Source: Phascolarctobacterium sp. (lineage in GTDB: Bacteria > Bacillota > Negativicutes > Acidaminococcales > Acidaminococcaceae). Taken from it: a DNA stretch of 64,000 nucleotides. The notes under the pieces are model-generated. The model ran no database searches and was not told the origin of the DNA. It saw only the letters and a program-made list of their open reading frames with translations. Below are positions 16,122-24,794 of this stretch, one piece after another; position 1 is the stretch's first letter, and every line of letters begins with the position of its first letter. The position numbers were made by a program, and so were the translations under genes. Where the stretch lies: positions 248,001-312,000 of the forward strand of contig QAMT01000002.1 in the NCBI GenBank assembly GCA_003150755.1, read 5' to 3'.

Positions 16122-17390
16122 TTATTCCGTCAATGGCACTGTCAGGCTGCCCATTGGCATCAAAATATAGCTTGGGTCCGGTCCGGTAATTTCTTTGGCG
16201 CGCTCCAGCGCTTCTTCCACGCTTGCCGCGGATTCCAAAAGCAGGTTTTGGGCAAGTTCTTTTTCAAGCGCGCTGACGATGATAAAATGCGCTTTTTTGG
16301 TAAGCCTTGTTACGGCGTAGGCCTTGTTGGGGCCGATGGCAAAGTTCTGCTCAATTTCTGCCTTGATGGCGTCGGCGCTGCCCAGGCGCTTGCAGGTTTC
16401 TTCAAGCAGGGCGCTGCCGCTGCCTTCCACACATTCGCCGATGATAATTACCACGCCGCCCTGCCGCACGGCGCACACGGCGTTGTCCATCGTTTTTTGC
16501 ATCTGATAGACGTTAATGTCCTTGGGGTAGCCGCCGCAGCTGGCAATAACAATATCCGCGCGGCGCGGAATTTTTACGCCGTAAGCTTTATCGGCAAATT
16601 TGCAGGCTTCAAGATGTGCTTTTTCGTAATCGCCCGCAAAGATTTTTAAGAACTGATGCTCTGCGTTCAGCACTGCGTTGAACAAAAACAGTGAGCGCCC
16701 TTTGGCAAAAAGTTTTACCCCTTCCATCTGGTCGTCGTAAATAGGGTTGCCTGCAAGCTTTCCCAGCATAGCGTTTTCGTCCAGCATCAGGCTGTGGTTG
16801 CGCGTTGCTGTTTCCAGCGATGCGACGCCCGGCAAAATTGCTTTGCGCCCGCCGCCGTAGCCTGCAAAGTAGTGATGCACCACCGTGCCAGTCATAATGA
16901 TGTGGTCGGCACCGCAGACAAGTTTATTTATCCACACCGGCGTGCCGCGGCTGGTTGTGCCAAAGTAAACAAAATCGTCCGGCTGGCGTGCGTCGCTGTT
17001 GTACATTTTAAGGCGCGAAGCGACTTCAGCGCCAACCTGCTCTGCCATTTCGGCTTCCGTCATCAGGCGGTGCGTGCCGCAGGCAAACACAATGCTCATG
17101 TCTTCATCCTTAATGCCCAGGCGGTTCATTTCGTTGACAAGCACGGGCATAAACACTTCGCTGCCCGCCACGCGCGTCGGGTCGTTGCAGATAAACACAA
17201 TTTTCTGCCCCGGCTTAATAAGTTTATCCAGCGGCTCTGCGCCGATAGGATGGTAAACCGCTTCCAGCGCAGCGGCGGCCACGTCTTCCAGCACCGGCAG
17301 TTTGGCCACCTCGATTTCCTTCAGCACGGCTTCTTCCGGCAGGCTGAAGGTTTTTGTGCCGTGCCCGTAAGCATAGGTATATGTTTTCAT
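16122..17390 (-). CDS. LarA-like nickel-dependent lactate racemase family protein
   Basis: 422 residues of the LarA/DUF2088 family. Conserved blocks are ICNDPTRVAG, FACGTHR, the VVHHYFAGYGGGRKAILPG stretch, and RNHSLML. In LarA-type enzymes such histidines and a lysine hold the nickel-pincer nucleotide cofactor used for hydride transfer at a 2-hydroxyacid. Many paralogues act on substrates other than lactate, so specificity is open. No larB, larC or larE cofactor genes lie nearby. The start at 17390 follows AAAGGGGG. It lies 20 bases after a DMT exporter gene on the same strand, probably one operon. Confidence 0.82.
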   Translation of the reverse strand: MKTYTYAYGHGTKTFSLPEEAVLKEIEVAKLPVLEDVAAAALEAVYHPIGAEPLDKLIKPGQKIVFICNDPTRVAGSEVFMPVLVNEMNRLGIKDEDMSIVFACGTHRLMTEAEMAEQVGAEVASRLKMYNSDARQPDDFVYFGTTSRGTPVWINKLVCGADHIIMTGTVVHHYFAGYGGGRKAILPGVASLETATRNHSLMLDENAMLGKLAGNPIYDDQMEGVKLFAKGRSLFLFNAVLNAEHQFLKIFAGDYEKAHLEACKFADKAYGVKIPRRADIVIASCGGYPKDINVYQMQKTMDNAVCAVRQGGVVIIIGECVEGSGSALLEETCKRLGSADAIKAEIEQNFAIGPNKAYAVTRLTKKAHFIIVSALEKELAQNLLLESAASVEEALERAKEITGPDPSYILMPMGSLTVPLTE

Positions 17391-17410
17391 AGCAAACAAC
17401 CCCCTTTTAT

Positions 17411-18292
17411 TTATTTTTTTGGCAGTGATAAGAGCACAACGGTAATAATAATGCACGCCATGCCGGTTAAATCCATCAGCGTAAGCGGCGTTTTAAGCCA
17501 TACCACAACGGCGATGATTGAAGCCAGCGGTTCGGCGCAGCTGATAAGGCTGGCCTTGGTGGAGCCTACCACTTTAAGCCCGACCAGAAACAGCGAATAA
17601 CTGACTACCGTGGCAAAAATTACAAGGTACGCAAATGCGATAACGGCGTTTAAATCCCAATGGCCAGTAGGTGCAAACGGATTGACAAACACGCACAGCA
17701 AAAGCCCCGATAAAAGCTGCCCCCAGCCGACGACGAGCGTTGTGCTGTACTTTGCCAAAAGCCGCATGGGCTGCACCGTGTAAAACGCCAGTGAAACGGC
17801 GGAAATAAGGCCGATGACAAGTGCCAGCGGCGAAAGCACTACGTTATTGATGTCGCCGTGGGTAGAAATCAAAAACACGCCCACCAGTGCAAACACAATG
17901 CCCAAAAGTTCGCGCCCTTCCGGCATTTTGCGGCTTTTCAAGCTCATCCACAGCATTACAAACACCGGCGATGTGTACTGCAAAACCGTCGCTGTCGCTG
18001 CGTTGCACAGCGAAATCGTATAATAAAAGCCAAACTGCGCGCCGAGCAGCCCGCAAAAGCTAAAGGCAAGCTGGTCTTTGGCATCGCGCTTATCCGCAAA
18101 AATGCGGAAAATATTTTCGCCGCGCAGCAGCAGGTAACCTAAAAATATCAGCCCTGCCAGAACCTGGCGCACCGCAATCAGCCACGGGGCTGTTACGTCA
18201 TGGAACTGGTAAAGGTATTGCCCGCATACGCCGCCCAAACCCCAGGCTGCTGCCGAAAGCAAAATTAAAATAACACCGCATTGAAACGACAA
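17411..18292 (-). CDS. EamA/DMT superfamily transporter
   Basis: 293 residues, ten predicted membrane helices in two EamA repeats, ending in a short basic tail. DMT proteins export metabolites or amino acids; the substrate is unknown. It starts with TTG after AAGGGAG. Its promoter on the minus strand is TTGCTA (18345-18350), 17 bases, TATAAT (18322-18327). It is cotranscribed with the LarA-like gene, suggesting transport of a hydroxyacid-related compound, which is inference. Confidence 0.85.
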   Translation of the reverse strand: MSFQCGVILILLSAAAWGLGGVCGQYLYQFHDVTAPWLIAVRQVLAGLIFLGYLLLRGENIFRIFADKRDAKDQLAFSFCGLLGAQFGFYYTISLCNAATATVLQYTSPVFVMLWMSLKSRKMPEGRELLGIVFALVGVFLISTHGDINNVVLSPLALVIGLISAVSLAFYTVQPMRLLAKYSTTLVVGWGQLLSGLLLCVFVNPFAPTGHWDLNAVIAFAYLVIFATVVSYSLFLVGLKVVGSTKASLISCAEPLASIIAVVVWLKTPLTLMDLTGMACIIITVVLLSLPKK

Positions 18293-18321
18293 GATAAAAA
18301 CTCCCTTAAGATTCTACTTAC

Positions 18322-18350
18322 ATTATAAAACAAATTTTGCCCAATAGCAA
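18322..18350 (-). promoter_or_regulatory. Promoter of the DMT exporter/larA-like operon
   Basis: TTGCTA, 17-base spacer, TATAAT on the minus strand, about 25 bases ahead of the TTG start codon. The -35 box abuts the upstream terminator hairpin. Confidence 0.65.
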
Positions 18351-18397
18351 AAACTGCACTGCAAAAGTTATTCAGCATAGCTTAAGCAGTGCAGTTT
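18351..18397 (-). terminator. Terminator of the first NhaD antiporter gene
   Basis: A perfect 12-bp stem AAACTGCACTGC/GCAGTGCAGTTT with a 23-base loop and a T run on the minus strand, 24 bases past the antiporter stop codon. Confidence 0.75.
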
Positions 18398-18420
18398 GTT
18401 ACGTTTTTAATATTTATGGC

Positions 18421-19842
18421 TTACAAAAGATACAGCCAAGTTAAAAGAAGGAAAGTCGGGATAAGGATGCCGCCGGACCACAGCAGGTAGCCGAAGAAGG
18501 TCGGCATTTTTAAGCCGCGCTCCTGCACGATGGAAAGCACCATAAAGTTCGGCGCATTGCCGATGTAGCTATTGGCGCCCATAAATACCGCGCCCATGGA
18601 AATCGCCATCAGAGTTTTGGCGCCTTCGGTCATTAAAACGGCAGCTTCGCCGCCCGCCAGGTTAAAGAAGGCGAGATAGGTCGGCGCATTATCAAGGAAG
18701 CTGGACAGCGCGCCCGTCATCCAGAAGTACATTGCGTTGTTGGCGCTGCCGTCGGGATTGGTTACCAGCGCAACTACCGGGGCAAACGCACCGTCAAGAC
18801 CGGCACGCAGCATTTCAAGCACCGGCACGATAGTAACGAAAATACCGAAGAACAGTTTTGCTACTTCTAAAATCGGGTCCCAGCCAAACTGGTTGGCTTC
18901 GCGTACTTTCTGGCTGGTCAGCTTAAGCGAAAGGCCGCCTGCAATTAAAAAGATAACGTCGCGCAGCACGCCTTCGCCTGCCAGATGCACGCCCAGCACT
19001 TCAAAGCTTACGCCGCTGTGCCATACGCCCGCCATCAAAACGGCGCTTACGATGACGGCCAGCAGTAAAAAGTTGATTTTGCCGTCGATGCCGAACGGCT
19101 CTTTCGGGTAATGTTTTTCTTTTTCCAGAAATTCGTCTTTTTCTTTATTGAAGAGAATGGTATCGGTAATGAAATAAATCAGCAGAAGCAGACCGACTGC
19201 CGTCAGCATCGGCAAAAGAACGTGTTCAGTAGTCCAGAAGAACTCAACCCCGCGCAAAAAGCCCAAAAACAGCGGCGGGTCGCCCAGCGGCGTAAGGCTG
19301 CCTGCAATATTGGCTACAATGAAGATAAAGAACACAAAAGTGTGCATATCATAGCGTCTGTGGGCATTGGCCGCAATCAGCGGACGAATAAGCAGCATGG
19401 CCGCACCGGTTGTGCCCATGATGTTGGCGCACAGCGCGCCCAGCGCCAAAAACGCGGTATTGACTGCCGGACGCCCGATAAAGCTTGAGCGGATGTGGAT
19501 GCCGCCAGCAACCGTGTACAGCGAACCGACAAAAATAATGAACGGAATGTAATCGGCAATCAGCGCATGCGCAATAGAATTAACCGCAATGCCGCCGCCA
19601 TGCACAAAAAACATCGGCACAGCCGTTGCCAAAGCCCAAAAAACTGCAACCTTGCCAAAATGATGATGCCAGAAATTAGGCACAGCCAAAGGGCAGATAG
19701 CAATGCACAGCAGCACGCCGATAAAAGGCAGCGCCCACCAGAACGACAGCTCGCCGCCGTTAAGCCCCGCCGCATAAGCAGGCTGAGGCAGCATAGCCGC
19801 ACAGAAGGCTGCCAGCGCGCCTGGAAAATTACGTTTTAACAT
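18421..19842 (-). CDS. NhaD-type Na+/H+ antiporter (paralogue 1)
   Basis: 473 residues of the ArsB/NhaD ion transporter superfamily, with about a dozen membrane helices and an N-terminal signal-anchor region. Characteristic segments are NIMGTTGAAMLLIRPL, NIAGSLTPLGDPPLFLGFL and SSFLDNAPTYLAFFN. It should exchange Na+ for H+ at the inner membrane. The ATG at 19842 follows GGGAG. It is very similar over its whole length to the protein at 22703-24127, so the pair arose by duplication. Confidence 0.88.
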   Translation of the reverse strand: MLKRNFPGALAAFCAAMLPQPAYAAGLNGGELSFWWALPFIGVLLCIAICPLAVPNFWHHHFGKVAVFWALATAVPMFFVHGGGIAVNSIAHALIADYIPFIIFVGSLYTVAGGIHIRSSFIGRPAVNTAFLALGALCANIMGTTGAAMLLIRPLIAANAHRRYDMHTFVFFIFIVANIAGSLTPLGDPPLFLGFLRGVEFFWTTEHVLLPMLTAVGLLLLIYFITDTILFNKEKDEFLEKEKHYPKEPFGIDGKINFLLLAVIVSAVLMAGVWHSGVSFEVLGVHLAGEGVLRDVIFLIAGGLSLKLTSQKVREANQFGWDPILEVAKLFFGIFVTIVPVLEMLRAGLDGAFAPVVALVTNPDGSANNAMYFWMTGALSSFLDNAPTYLAFFNLAGGEAAVLMTEGAKTLMAISMGAVFMGANSYIGNAPNFMVLSIVQERGLKMPTFFGYLLWSGGILIPTFLLLTWLYLL

Positions 19843-19948
19843 AAAAACCACTCCCAACAAATTTATGATTACGCTATCAGAAATATACTTTTATTTAATT
19901 AGACAAAATTTTATAAAATCCTGCCCCCGGCACGTGTATACAACGCCG

Positions 19949-20746
19949 TTATTTAAGGCTGATTTGCTTAAAACTGCACTGCTGCATATCAAGCATGTGG
20001 CTTGCAATCGCCTTGCCGCGCTCCGGGTTATCGGTAAAGCAAACCTCGCTGTGCCCTGTGCCATGCAGCTTCAAAAGCCCTGCGCATTCAAGGTACAGCC
20101 TTGCCTGCAATGCCGTCGCCTCAGCAGGGTCTAAAACGGTTACATCTTCGCCGAACTCTGCTTCAATAACCGGGCGGATAAACGGAAAATGCGTGCAGGA
20201 TAAAAGCACAACGTCAACGGCCGCAGCCTTCAACGGCGCAGCATATTCCTTAACGGTTTTCATCAGCACTTCTCCCTCAAACACGCCTGCTTCTATCAGC
20301 GGCACAAAATCAGGACAGCCCTGCGCAAAAACCTCGGCTTCTGCGTCCAAAATATTAACCGCCGCCTTGTGCGCGCCGCTTGCCACTGTAAAAGGTGTGG
20401 CCATAACGCCGATTTTTTTATTTTTGGTTGTGCCCAGCGCCAACTCTGCGCCCTTGCTCATGCCAACAACGTCAAAAGCATAACCGTTTTTTATGCTTTC
20501 CGTGCCCAAAACAGTTATCGTATTGCAGGCAACAACCAATAGTTTTACGCCCGCTGCGTCAAGATAATCAGTCATATCGCGCACAAAAGCGCGGATTTCT
20601 TCTTCCGAACGCTGCCCGTAAGGCGCGCGCGCCGTATCGCCGATATATAAAAAATCCTCGTGCGGCAGCATTTTTTGCAGCACTTTCAAAACGCTAAGCC
20701 CGCCCACGCCGGAATCTATTACACCGACAGGCAAATTTTTATCCAC
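19949..20746 (-). CDS. murI: Glutamate racemase
   Basis: 265 residues; makes D-glutamate for peptidoglycan. Both catalytic cysteines are present, Cys74 in VVACNT and Cys184 in LLSCTHFP, as are the N-terminal IDSGVGGLSV and the GDTARAPYG motif. The GTG at 20746 is chosen because GGGGGAG sits 5 bases upstream; the open frame extends 10 codons further without a ribosome site. It is a single gene between two unrelated transporter genes. Confidence 0.95.
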   Translation of the reverse strand: MDKNLPVGVIDSGVGGLSVLKVLQKMLPHEDFLYIGDTARAPYGQRSEEEIRAFVRDMTDYLDAAGVKLLVVACNTITVLGTESIKNGYAFDVVGMSKGAELALGTTKNKKIGVMATPFTVASGAHKAAVNILDAEAEVFAQGCPDFVPLIEAGVFEGEVLMKTVKEYAAPLKAAAVDVVLLSCTHFPFIRPVIEAEFGEDVTVLDPAEATALQARLYLECAGLLKLHGTGHSEVCFTDNPERGKAIASHMLDMQQCSFKQISLK

Positions 20747-20954
20747 TGTATCTCCCCCAAAGCAAATTAAAATCATAGCTTTATTATAGCTCTTTTACCT
20801 GTATTTTTATACAAAAACTTTACACAAAAGCCATACTTTATAGCAATCGCCTATTTTTGTAATGTTTTTTACAGTTTGCGTGCCGTTTTATATTTTGCTC
20901 CCGGATATGCTATAATAAAAATATCATTATAAAATTTTATGCAGAGGCCGGATA

Positions 20955-21830
20955 ATGAACACAACCGCAGGCAATAAAAAATACGAGCTGCTTTTAATCT
21001 CCGTTATCGCAGCCCGTGCCACAAGCTTTATTTTCAGCAAAATGATACTTGAAAGCATTACACCATTCAATCTGTTGGCGGTACGCTTCATAATTGCCTT
21101 TATTTTGCTGGCGCTGATTTTTAATAAAACCGTGCGCAGCCTTACCGGGCGCGACCTTATGGCAGGATTTGCCATCGGCACGGCGTTTTTTATTACCATG
21201 AGCTGCGAAATGAAAGCCCTGACGCAGGCAGCTTCGTCTTTGGTATCGCTGCTTGAAAACTGCGCCATTATTTTTGTGCCGCTGTTAGAACTGATTTTAT
21301 TTAAAAAATTCCCCACTAAAATTACGGTCATCAGCACCGGGCTTGCCATGCTGGGCGTAGTGCTTCTGGCGTTAAGCCAGGGCGGGCTCAGCGGCGGCTT
21401 TACCTGGGGGCTTTTGGCAGGTTTGTGTTATGCGGGCGCAATTATTGTTACAGAACGTCTTTCGCACGGCAGTAACTCCACGCTTGGCATCGGCATCGTG
21501 CAAATCGGCACTATGGGCGCGCTTTCATTTTTGGCAGTTTTACTTTCTGAACAGCCGCAGCTGCCGCAAACAGGAGCCCAGTGGCTGATGCTGGCAGTTT
21601 TAATCATCGTCTGCACCGGCTTTGGCTTTACCTTGCAGCCCATGGCGCAAAGCCATGTTACCGCCGCCCGCGCGGGATTATTCTGCGCCGTCAGCCCTGC
21701 CATTGCCACGCTTTTGGGCGTAACCGTGCTTGACGAGCCCTTCGGCCTGCTTGATGTGTTGGGGCTTGTTTTGATTTTAGCCAGCATTGCGCTGCCGTAT
21801 GTGCGTAAAGGAGAAAGCGTTAATGAATAA
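20955..21830 (+). CDS. EamA/DMT superfamily transporter
   Basis: 291 residues with ten predicted membrane helices in two EamA repeats, distinct from the copy at 17411. The C-terminal helix is followed by a short charged tail. An extended -10 (TGCTATAAT, -10 at 20911-20916) precedes it. Its last 8 bases overlap the start of the prolyl-tRNA editing gene, so the two are cotranscribed. Substrate unknown. Confidence 0.85.
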   Translation: MNTTAGNKKYELLLISVIAARATSFIFSKMILESITPFNLLAVRFIIAFILLALIFNKTVRSLTGRDLMAGFAIGTAFFITMSCEMKALTQAASSLVSLLENCAIIFVPLLELILFKKFPTKITVISTGLAMLGVVLLALSQGGLSGGFTWGLLAGLCYAGAIIVTERLSHGSNSTLGIGIVQIGTMGALSFLAVLLSEQPQLPQTGAQWLMLAVLIIVCTGFGFTLQPMAQSHVTAARAGLFCAVSPAIATLLGVTVLDEPFGLLDVLGLVLILASIALPYVRKGESVNE

Positions 21831-22311
21831 GCAGCAGATTTACGATTTTTTGAATGAACAGGGCATAAAATACGAAGCGGTTGAGCATAAAGCAGTGTAC
21901 AACATGGCACAAATGAGCGAAGTTACGCTGCCCCACCCCGAAGCCGACGCTAAAAACCTGTTTGTGCGCGACGATAAAAAGCGCAGCTATTACCTTATCA
22001 CTGTTAAAGGCAACAAGCGCGTCGATTTAAACAGCTTCCGCCAAAAATACGGCACGCGCCGTTTAAGTTTTGCTTCCGACAGCGACCTGGCGGATTACCT
22101 TGGTTTAATCCCCGGTGCGGTAACGCCGCTGGGCCTTTTGAACGACGCAGAATGTAAGGTGCAATTTTTTATCGACGAAGAATTTTTGCAGCCGTCCGCA
22201 CTTATCGGCGTACACCCCAACGACAATACGGCATCAGTATTTCTTAAAGCAGAAGACCTTTTAAAAATCATCGCCGCACACGGCACTAAAATACAGGCAG
22301 TAACTATTTAA
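21823..22311 (+). CDS. Prolyl-tRNA deacylase/editing protein, ProX (YbaK) type
   Basis: 162 residues of the YbaK/ProXp superfamily, hydrolysing mischarged Ala-tRNA(Pro) or similar. The pattern NKQQIYDFLNEQGIKYEAVEH, then DAKNLFVRDDKKRSYYLITVKGNKRVDL, then GLIPGAVTPLGLLND, is that of the free-standing PrdX/ProXp-ala group. The ATG at 21823 has AAAGGAG just upstream inside the transporter gene and overlaps its stop. Confidence 0.88.
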   Translation: MNKQQIYDFLNEQGIKYEAVEHKAVYNMAQMSEVTLPHPEADAKNLFVRDDKKRSYYLITVKGNKRVDLNSFRQKYGTRRLSFASDSDLADYLGLIPGAVTPLGLLNDAECKVQFFIDEEFLQPSALIGVHPNDNTASVFLKAEDLLKIIAAHGTKIQAVTI

Positions 22312-22339
22312 GCATAAAAGAAAAAGGAGTGCATTTAAA

Positions 22340-22657
22340 ATGATGAAAAAATGTAAACTGACGGTTTTAAAAACCACTTTGCAGGAAGATTTGGCCAAAG
22401 AATACGGTATTCCCGGCTTTGGCCCGTGCCCGCTGATGAAAGAAGGGCAGGTATTTTATACCGATTACAGCAAGCCGGAGGGCTTTTGCGATGAAGCCTG
22501 GAAGGCAATTTACCAGTATGTTTTTGCCCTTGCCAACGGTGCGGAAGGCTGGTACTATGACGACTGGATTGACCCGAAGCACAAGGGCATTGCCATCTGC
22601 TCCTGCAACGACGGCCTGCGCCCGGTAATTATTAAAGTAGAACGCATGGAAAAATAA
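22340..22657 (+). CDS. TIGR04076 family protein
   Basis: 105 residues of the small TIGR04076 family, recognised by LTVLKTTLQEDLAKEYG, CPLMKEGQVFY, PEGFCDEAWKAIYQYVFALANG and CSCNDGLRPVI. Members are found in anaerobes; function is unknown. Conserved cysteines (in GPCP, GFCDEAW and CSCNDG) could bind metal or a cluster, which is only a guess. It has an AAAGGAG ribosome site and follows the ProX gene by 28 bases, ending the operon. Confidence 0.85.
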   Translation: MMKKCKLTVLKTTLQEDLAKEYGIPGFGPCPLMKEGQVFYTDYSKPEGFCDEAWKAIYQYVFALANGAEGWYYDDWIDPKHKGIAICSCNDGLRPVIIKVERMEK

Positions 22658-22659
22658 AG

Positions 22660-22694
22660 AAAAAGCGCTGCCATAACTGACAGCGCTATTTTTA
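22660..22694 (+). terminator. Bidirectional terminator between convergent genes
   Basis: Stem AGCGCTG/CAGCGCT with A- and T-rich flanks, between the TIGR04076 gene and the second antiporter gene. Confidence 0.75.
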
Positions 22695-22702
22695 TGCCTG
22701 TT

Positions 22703-24127
22703 TTACATTAAATACAGCCAGGTTAACAGTAAAAAGATGGGTATTAAAATCCCTACGCTCCACAGCAGGTAAGCAAAGAAAGCCGGCATTTTGAGCCCGC
22801 GGTTCTGCACAATGGCAACAACCATAAAATTCGGCGCATTGCCGATATAGCTGTTGGCGCCCATAAACACCGCGCCCATGGAAATTGCCGTCAGCGTTAC
22901 CGCGCCTTCGGTCATCAGCATGGCAGCGTCGCCGCCCGCCATATTAAAAAAGGCAAGATAAGTCGGTGCGTTATCGAGGAAACCCGAAAGCGCGCCCGTC
23001 ATCCAGAAATACATGGCATTGTTGGCAGTGCCGTCCGGATTGGTAACAAGCGCCACCACCGGGGCAAACGTGCCTGCCGCACCGGCTTTTAACATTTCCA
23101 GCACCGGCACAATGGTAACAAAAATGCCGAAGAACAGCTTGCCGACTTCCAGCACCGGCTCCCAGCTGAACTGGTTAGCCGCGCGCACGCCCTGCGGCGT
23201 TAATTGCAGCGAAAGCCCTGCCGCCGCCAGGAATATCAAATCGCGCAGCACGCCCTGGCCTGTCAAATGCACGCCCAGTATGCTGAATTCAATACCGCTG
23301 TCCCACACGCCTGCCATCAGCACGGCGGCAATAATTACGCCCAGCAGCACAAAGTTTATTTTGCCTTCCACGCCAAAGGCTTCTTTGGTGCGGGTGCTTT
23401 CAGCAAGCAAAAAGGCGTCCTTTTCTTTGTTGTACAGCACTGTATCGGCAATGTAGTAAATAGCAAGCAAAAGGCCGACCGCCGTAAGCATCGGCAAAAT
23501 CAAATGCTCGGTTGTCCAAAAAAACTCTACCCCGCGCAAAAAGCCCAAAAACAGCGGCGGGTCGCCTAAAGGCGTAAGGCTGCCCGCAATATTTGCCACA
23601 ATGAAAATGAAAAACACAAAAGTGTGCATTACATAACGGCGGCGCTCGTTAGCCGCAATAAGCGGACGGATTAACAGCATGGCCGCGCCCGTAGTGCCCA
23701 TAATGTTGGCAAGCACTGCGCCCAGCGCCAGAAAGCCGGTATTCGTCAGCGGCGTGCCGGTAAAGCTGCTGCGGATGTGGATGCCGCCCGCCACTGTATA
23801 GAGCGAGCCGACAAAAATAATAAATGGAACGTAATCACCAATCAGCGCGTGCGCTACGCTGCCAGCCGCCACACTGCCGCCGTAAATTACAAACAGCGGC
23901 ACCGCCGTTGCCAGCGCCCAGAACACTGCTACCTTGCCGTAGTTGCTGTGCCAGAAATGCGGCACTGCCAGCGGGCAAACGGCAATGCACAGCAAAATTC
24001 CTGCAAACGGCAGCACCCATGCCAGCGGCAGCTCTGCGCCGTTAAGCCCGGCTGCAAACGCCGGCAGCGGCAAAGCCAGCGCCGTAATAAATGCCATCAT
24101 CGCCCCCAATGCTTTGTTTTTAATCAT
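22703..24127 (-). CDS. NhaD-type Na+/H+ antiporter (paralogue 2)
   Basis: 474 residues, same family and membrane layout as the copy at 18421-19842, with long identical stretches (for example around NIAGSLTPLGDPPLFLGFL). The N-terminus MIKNKALGAMMAF and a few loop regions differ. AGGAGG precedes the ATG. Two close antiporters on the same strand 2.9 kb apart suggest duplication with retained function, perhaps different pH or salt optima. Confidence 0.88.
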   Translation of the reverse strand: MIKNKALGAMMAFITALALPLPAFAAGLNGAELPLAWVLPFAGILLCIAVCPLAVPHFWHSNYGKVAVFWALATAVPLFVIYGGSVAAGSVAHALIGDYVPFIIFVGSLYTVAGGIHIRSSFTGTPLTNTGFLALGAVLANIMGTTGAAMLLIRPLIAANERRRYVMHTFVFFIFIVANIAGSLTPLGDPPLFLGFLRGVEFFWTTEHLILPMLTAVGLLLAIYYIADTVLYNKEKDAFLLAESTRTKEAFGVEGKINFVLLGVIIAAVLMAGVWDSGIEFSILGVHLTGQGVLRDLIFLAAAGLSLQLTPQGVRAANQFSWEPVLEVGKLFFGIFVTIVPVLEMLKAGAAGTFAPVVALVTNPDGTANNAMYFWMTGALSGFLDNAPTYLAFFNMAGGDAAMLMTEGAVTLTAISMGAVFMGANSYIGNAPNFMVVAIVQNRGLKMPAFFAYLLWSVGILIPIFLLLTWLYLM

Positions 24128-24352
24128 GTTAAAATCCTCCTGAGTTAAAATGAACTGCGCTTTTTAATATATGCAAACTATATAAAAATCAATCTTAAAT
24201 AAGCCTGCGCACCATTATTGTACTCGAAGAATTCCTACTAAGTCAATAATATTTCAGAAAAACTTTCAGAAAATTTTTTATGGTACAACTTCCTTCCTAT
24301 ATATAATAAAAACACAAATAAAAAATCACCGTCTGCACTTAACAAACGGTGA

Positions 24353-24380
24353 TTGATTTTTGTTTGTATTCTGTTATAAT
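24353..24380 (+). promoter_or_regulatory. Promoter of toxin locus B
   Basis: TTGATT (24353-24358), 16-base spacer, TATAAT (24375-24380) with an upstream TG (extended -10). The toxin mRNA would start near 24389 with GAGATAATCTGATG. Confidence 0.65.
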
Positions 24381-24440
24381 ATTGCCTATGAGATAATCTG
24401 ATGGTCGGTTTCTCTCCGCGTTGCGGGGAGGTGGGAGCCT

Positions 24441-24518
24441 ATGAGTACTTATGAAGCTTTATCTTTAATGATAGCCTTCGGTATTTTAGTTGCTACCATT
24501 ATTTCAGGCAAGCGCTAA
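24441..24518 (+). CDS. Holin-like type I toxin peptide (locus B)
   Basis: 25 codons, starting MSTYEALSLMIAFG and ending SGKR: a single hydrophobic helix and a basic tail, of the putative holin-like toxin family. The leader hairpin CTCTCCGC-GTT-GCGGGGAG holds half of the GGGGAGGTGG ribosome site, which would limit translation. The shared terminator hairpin lies at 24539-24564. Closely resembles the locus D peptide. Confidence 0.82.
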   Translation: MSTYEALSLMIAFGILVATIISGKR

Positions 24519-24534
24519 TTTTAACGCTGAAATG

Positions 24535-24623
24535 AAATAGAGCCGCCCAAGGCCGGACAGCTCTTCTTTCAAACTCAAAATTTCGAGGAGAGAGCTGACG
24601 GACCAACATCAGATTATCTCTCT
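24535..24623 (-). ncRNA. Antitoxin small RNA of type I locus B, with its promoter
   Basis: Minus-strand promoter TTGCCA (24653-24658), 17-base spacer, TATAAT (24630-24635). The RNA starts near 24623 with AGAGAGATAATCTGATG, almost identical to the start of the toxin mRNA, and ends at the hairpin 24539-24564. It carries CUCUCUCCUC, able to pair with the toxin GGGGAGG. The rest of the 24128-24794 gap (667 bases) holds only this locus and the mrp promoter. Confidence 0.72.
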
Positions 24624-24688
24624 TTTTGTATTATACAACCTTTTTGCCGTCTTGGCAAATGTTTTAACACACATATTGCCGCACTGTA

Positions 24689-24717
24689 TTGACAGATGCC
24701 GCCTGCGGTGCTATGCT
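24689..24717 (+). promoter_or_regulatory. Promoter of the Mrp ATPase gene
   Basis: TTGACA (24689-24694), 17-base spacer, TATGCT (24712-24717), about 75 bases before the start codon. Confidence 0.6.
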
Positions 24718-24794
24718 GATTTTTATAAGCAGTAAAAACTACCAGTAAAATAAAGCGGCGCTTACGCAGGCTGCCACTAACAGGAGGGTTATAA

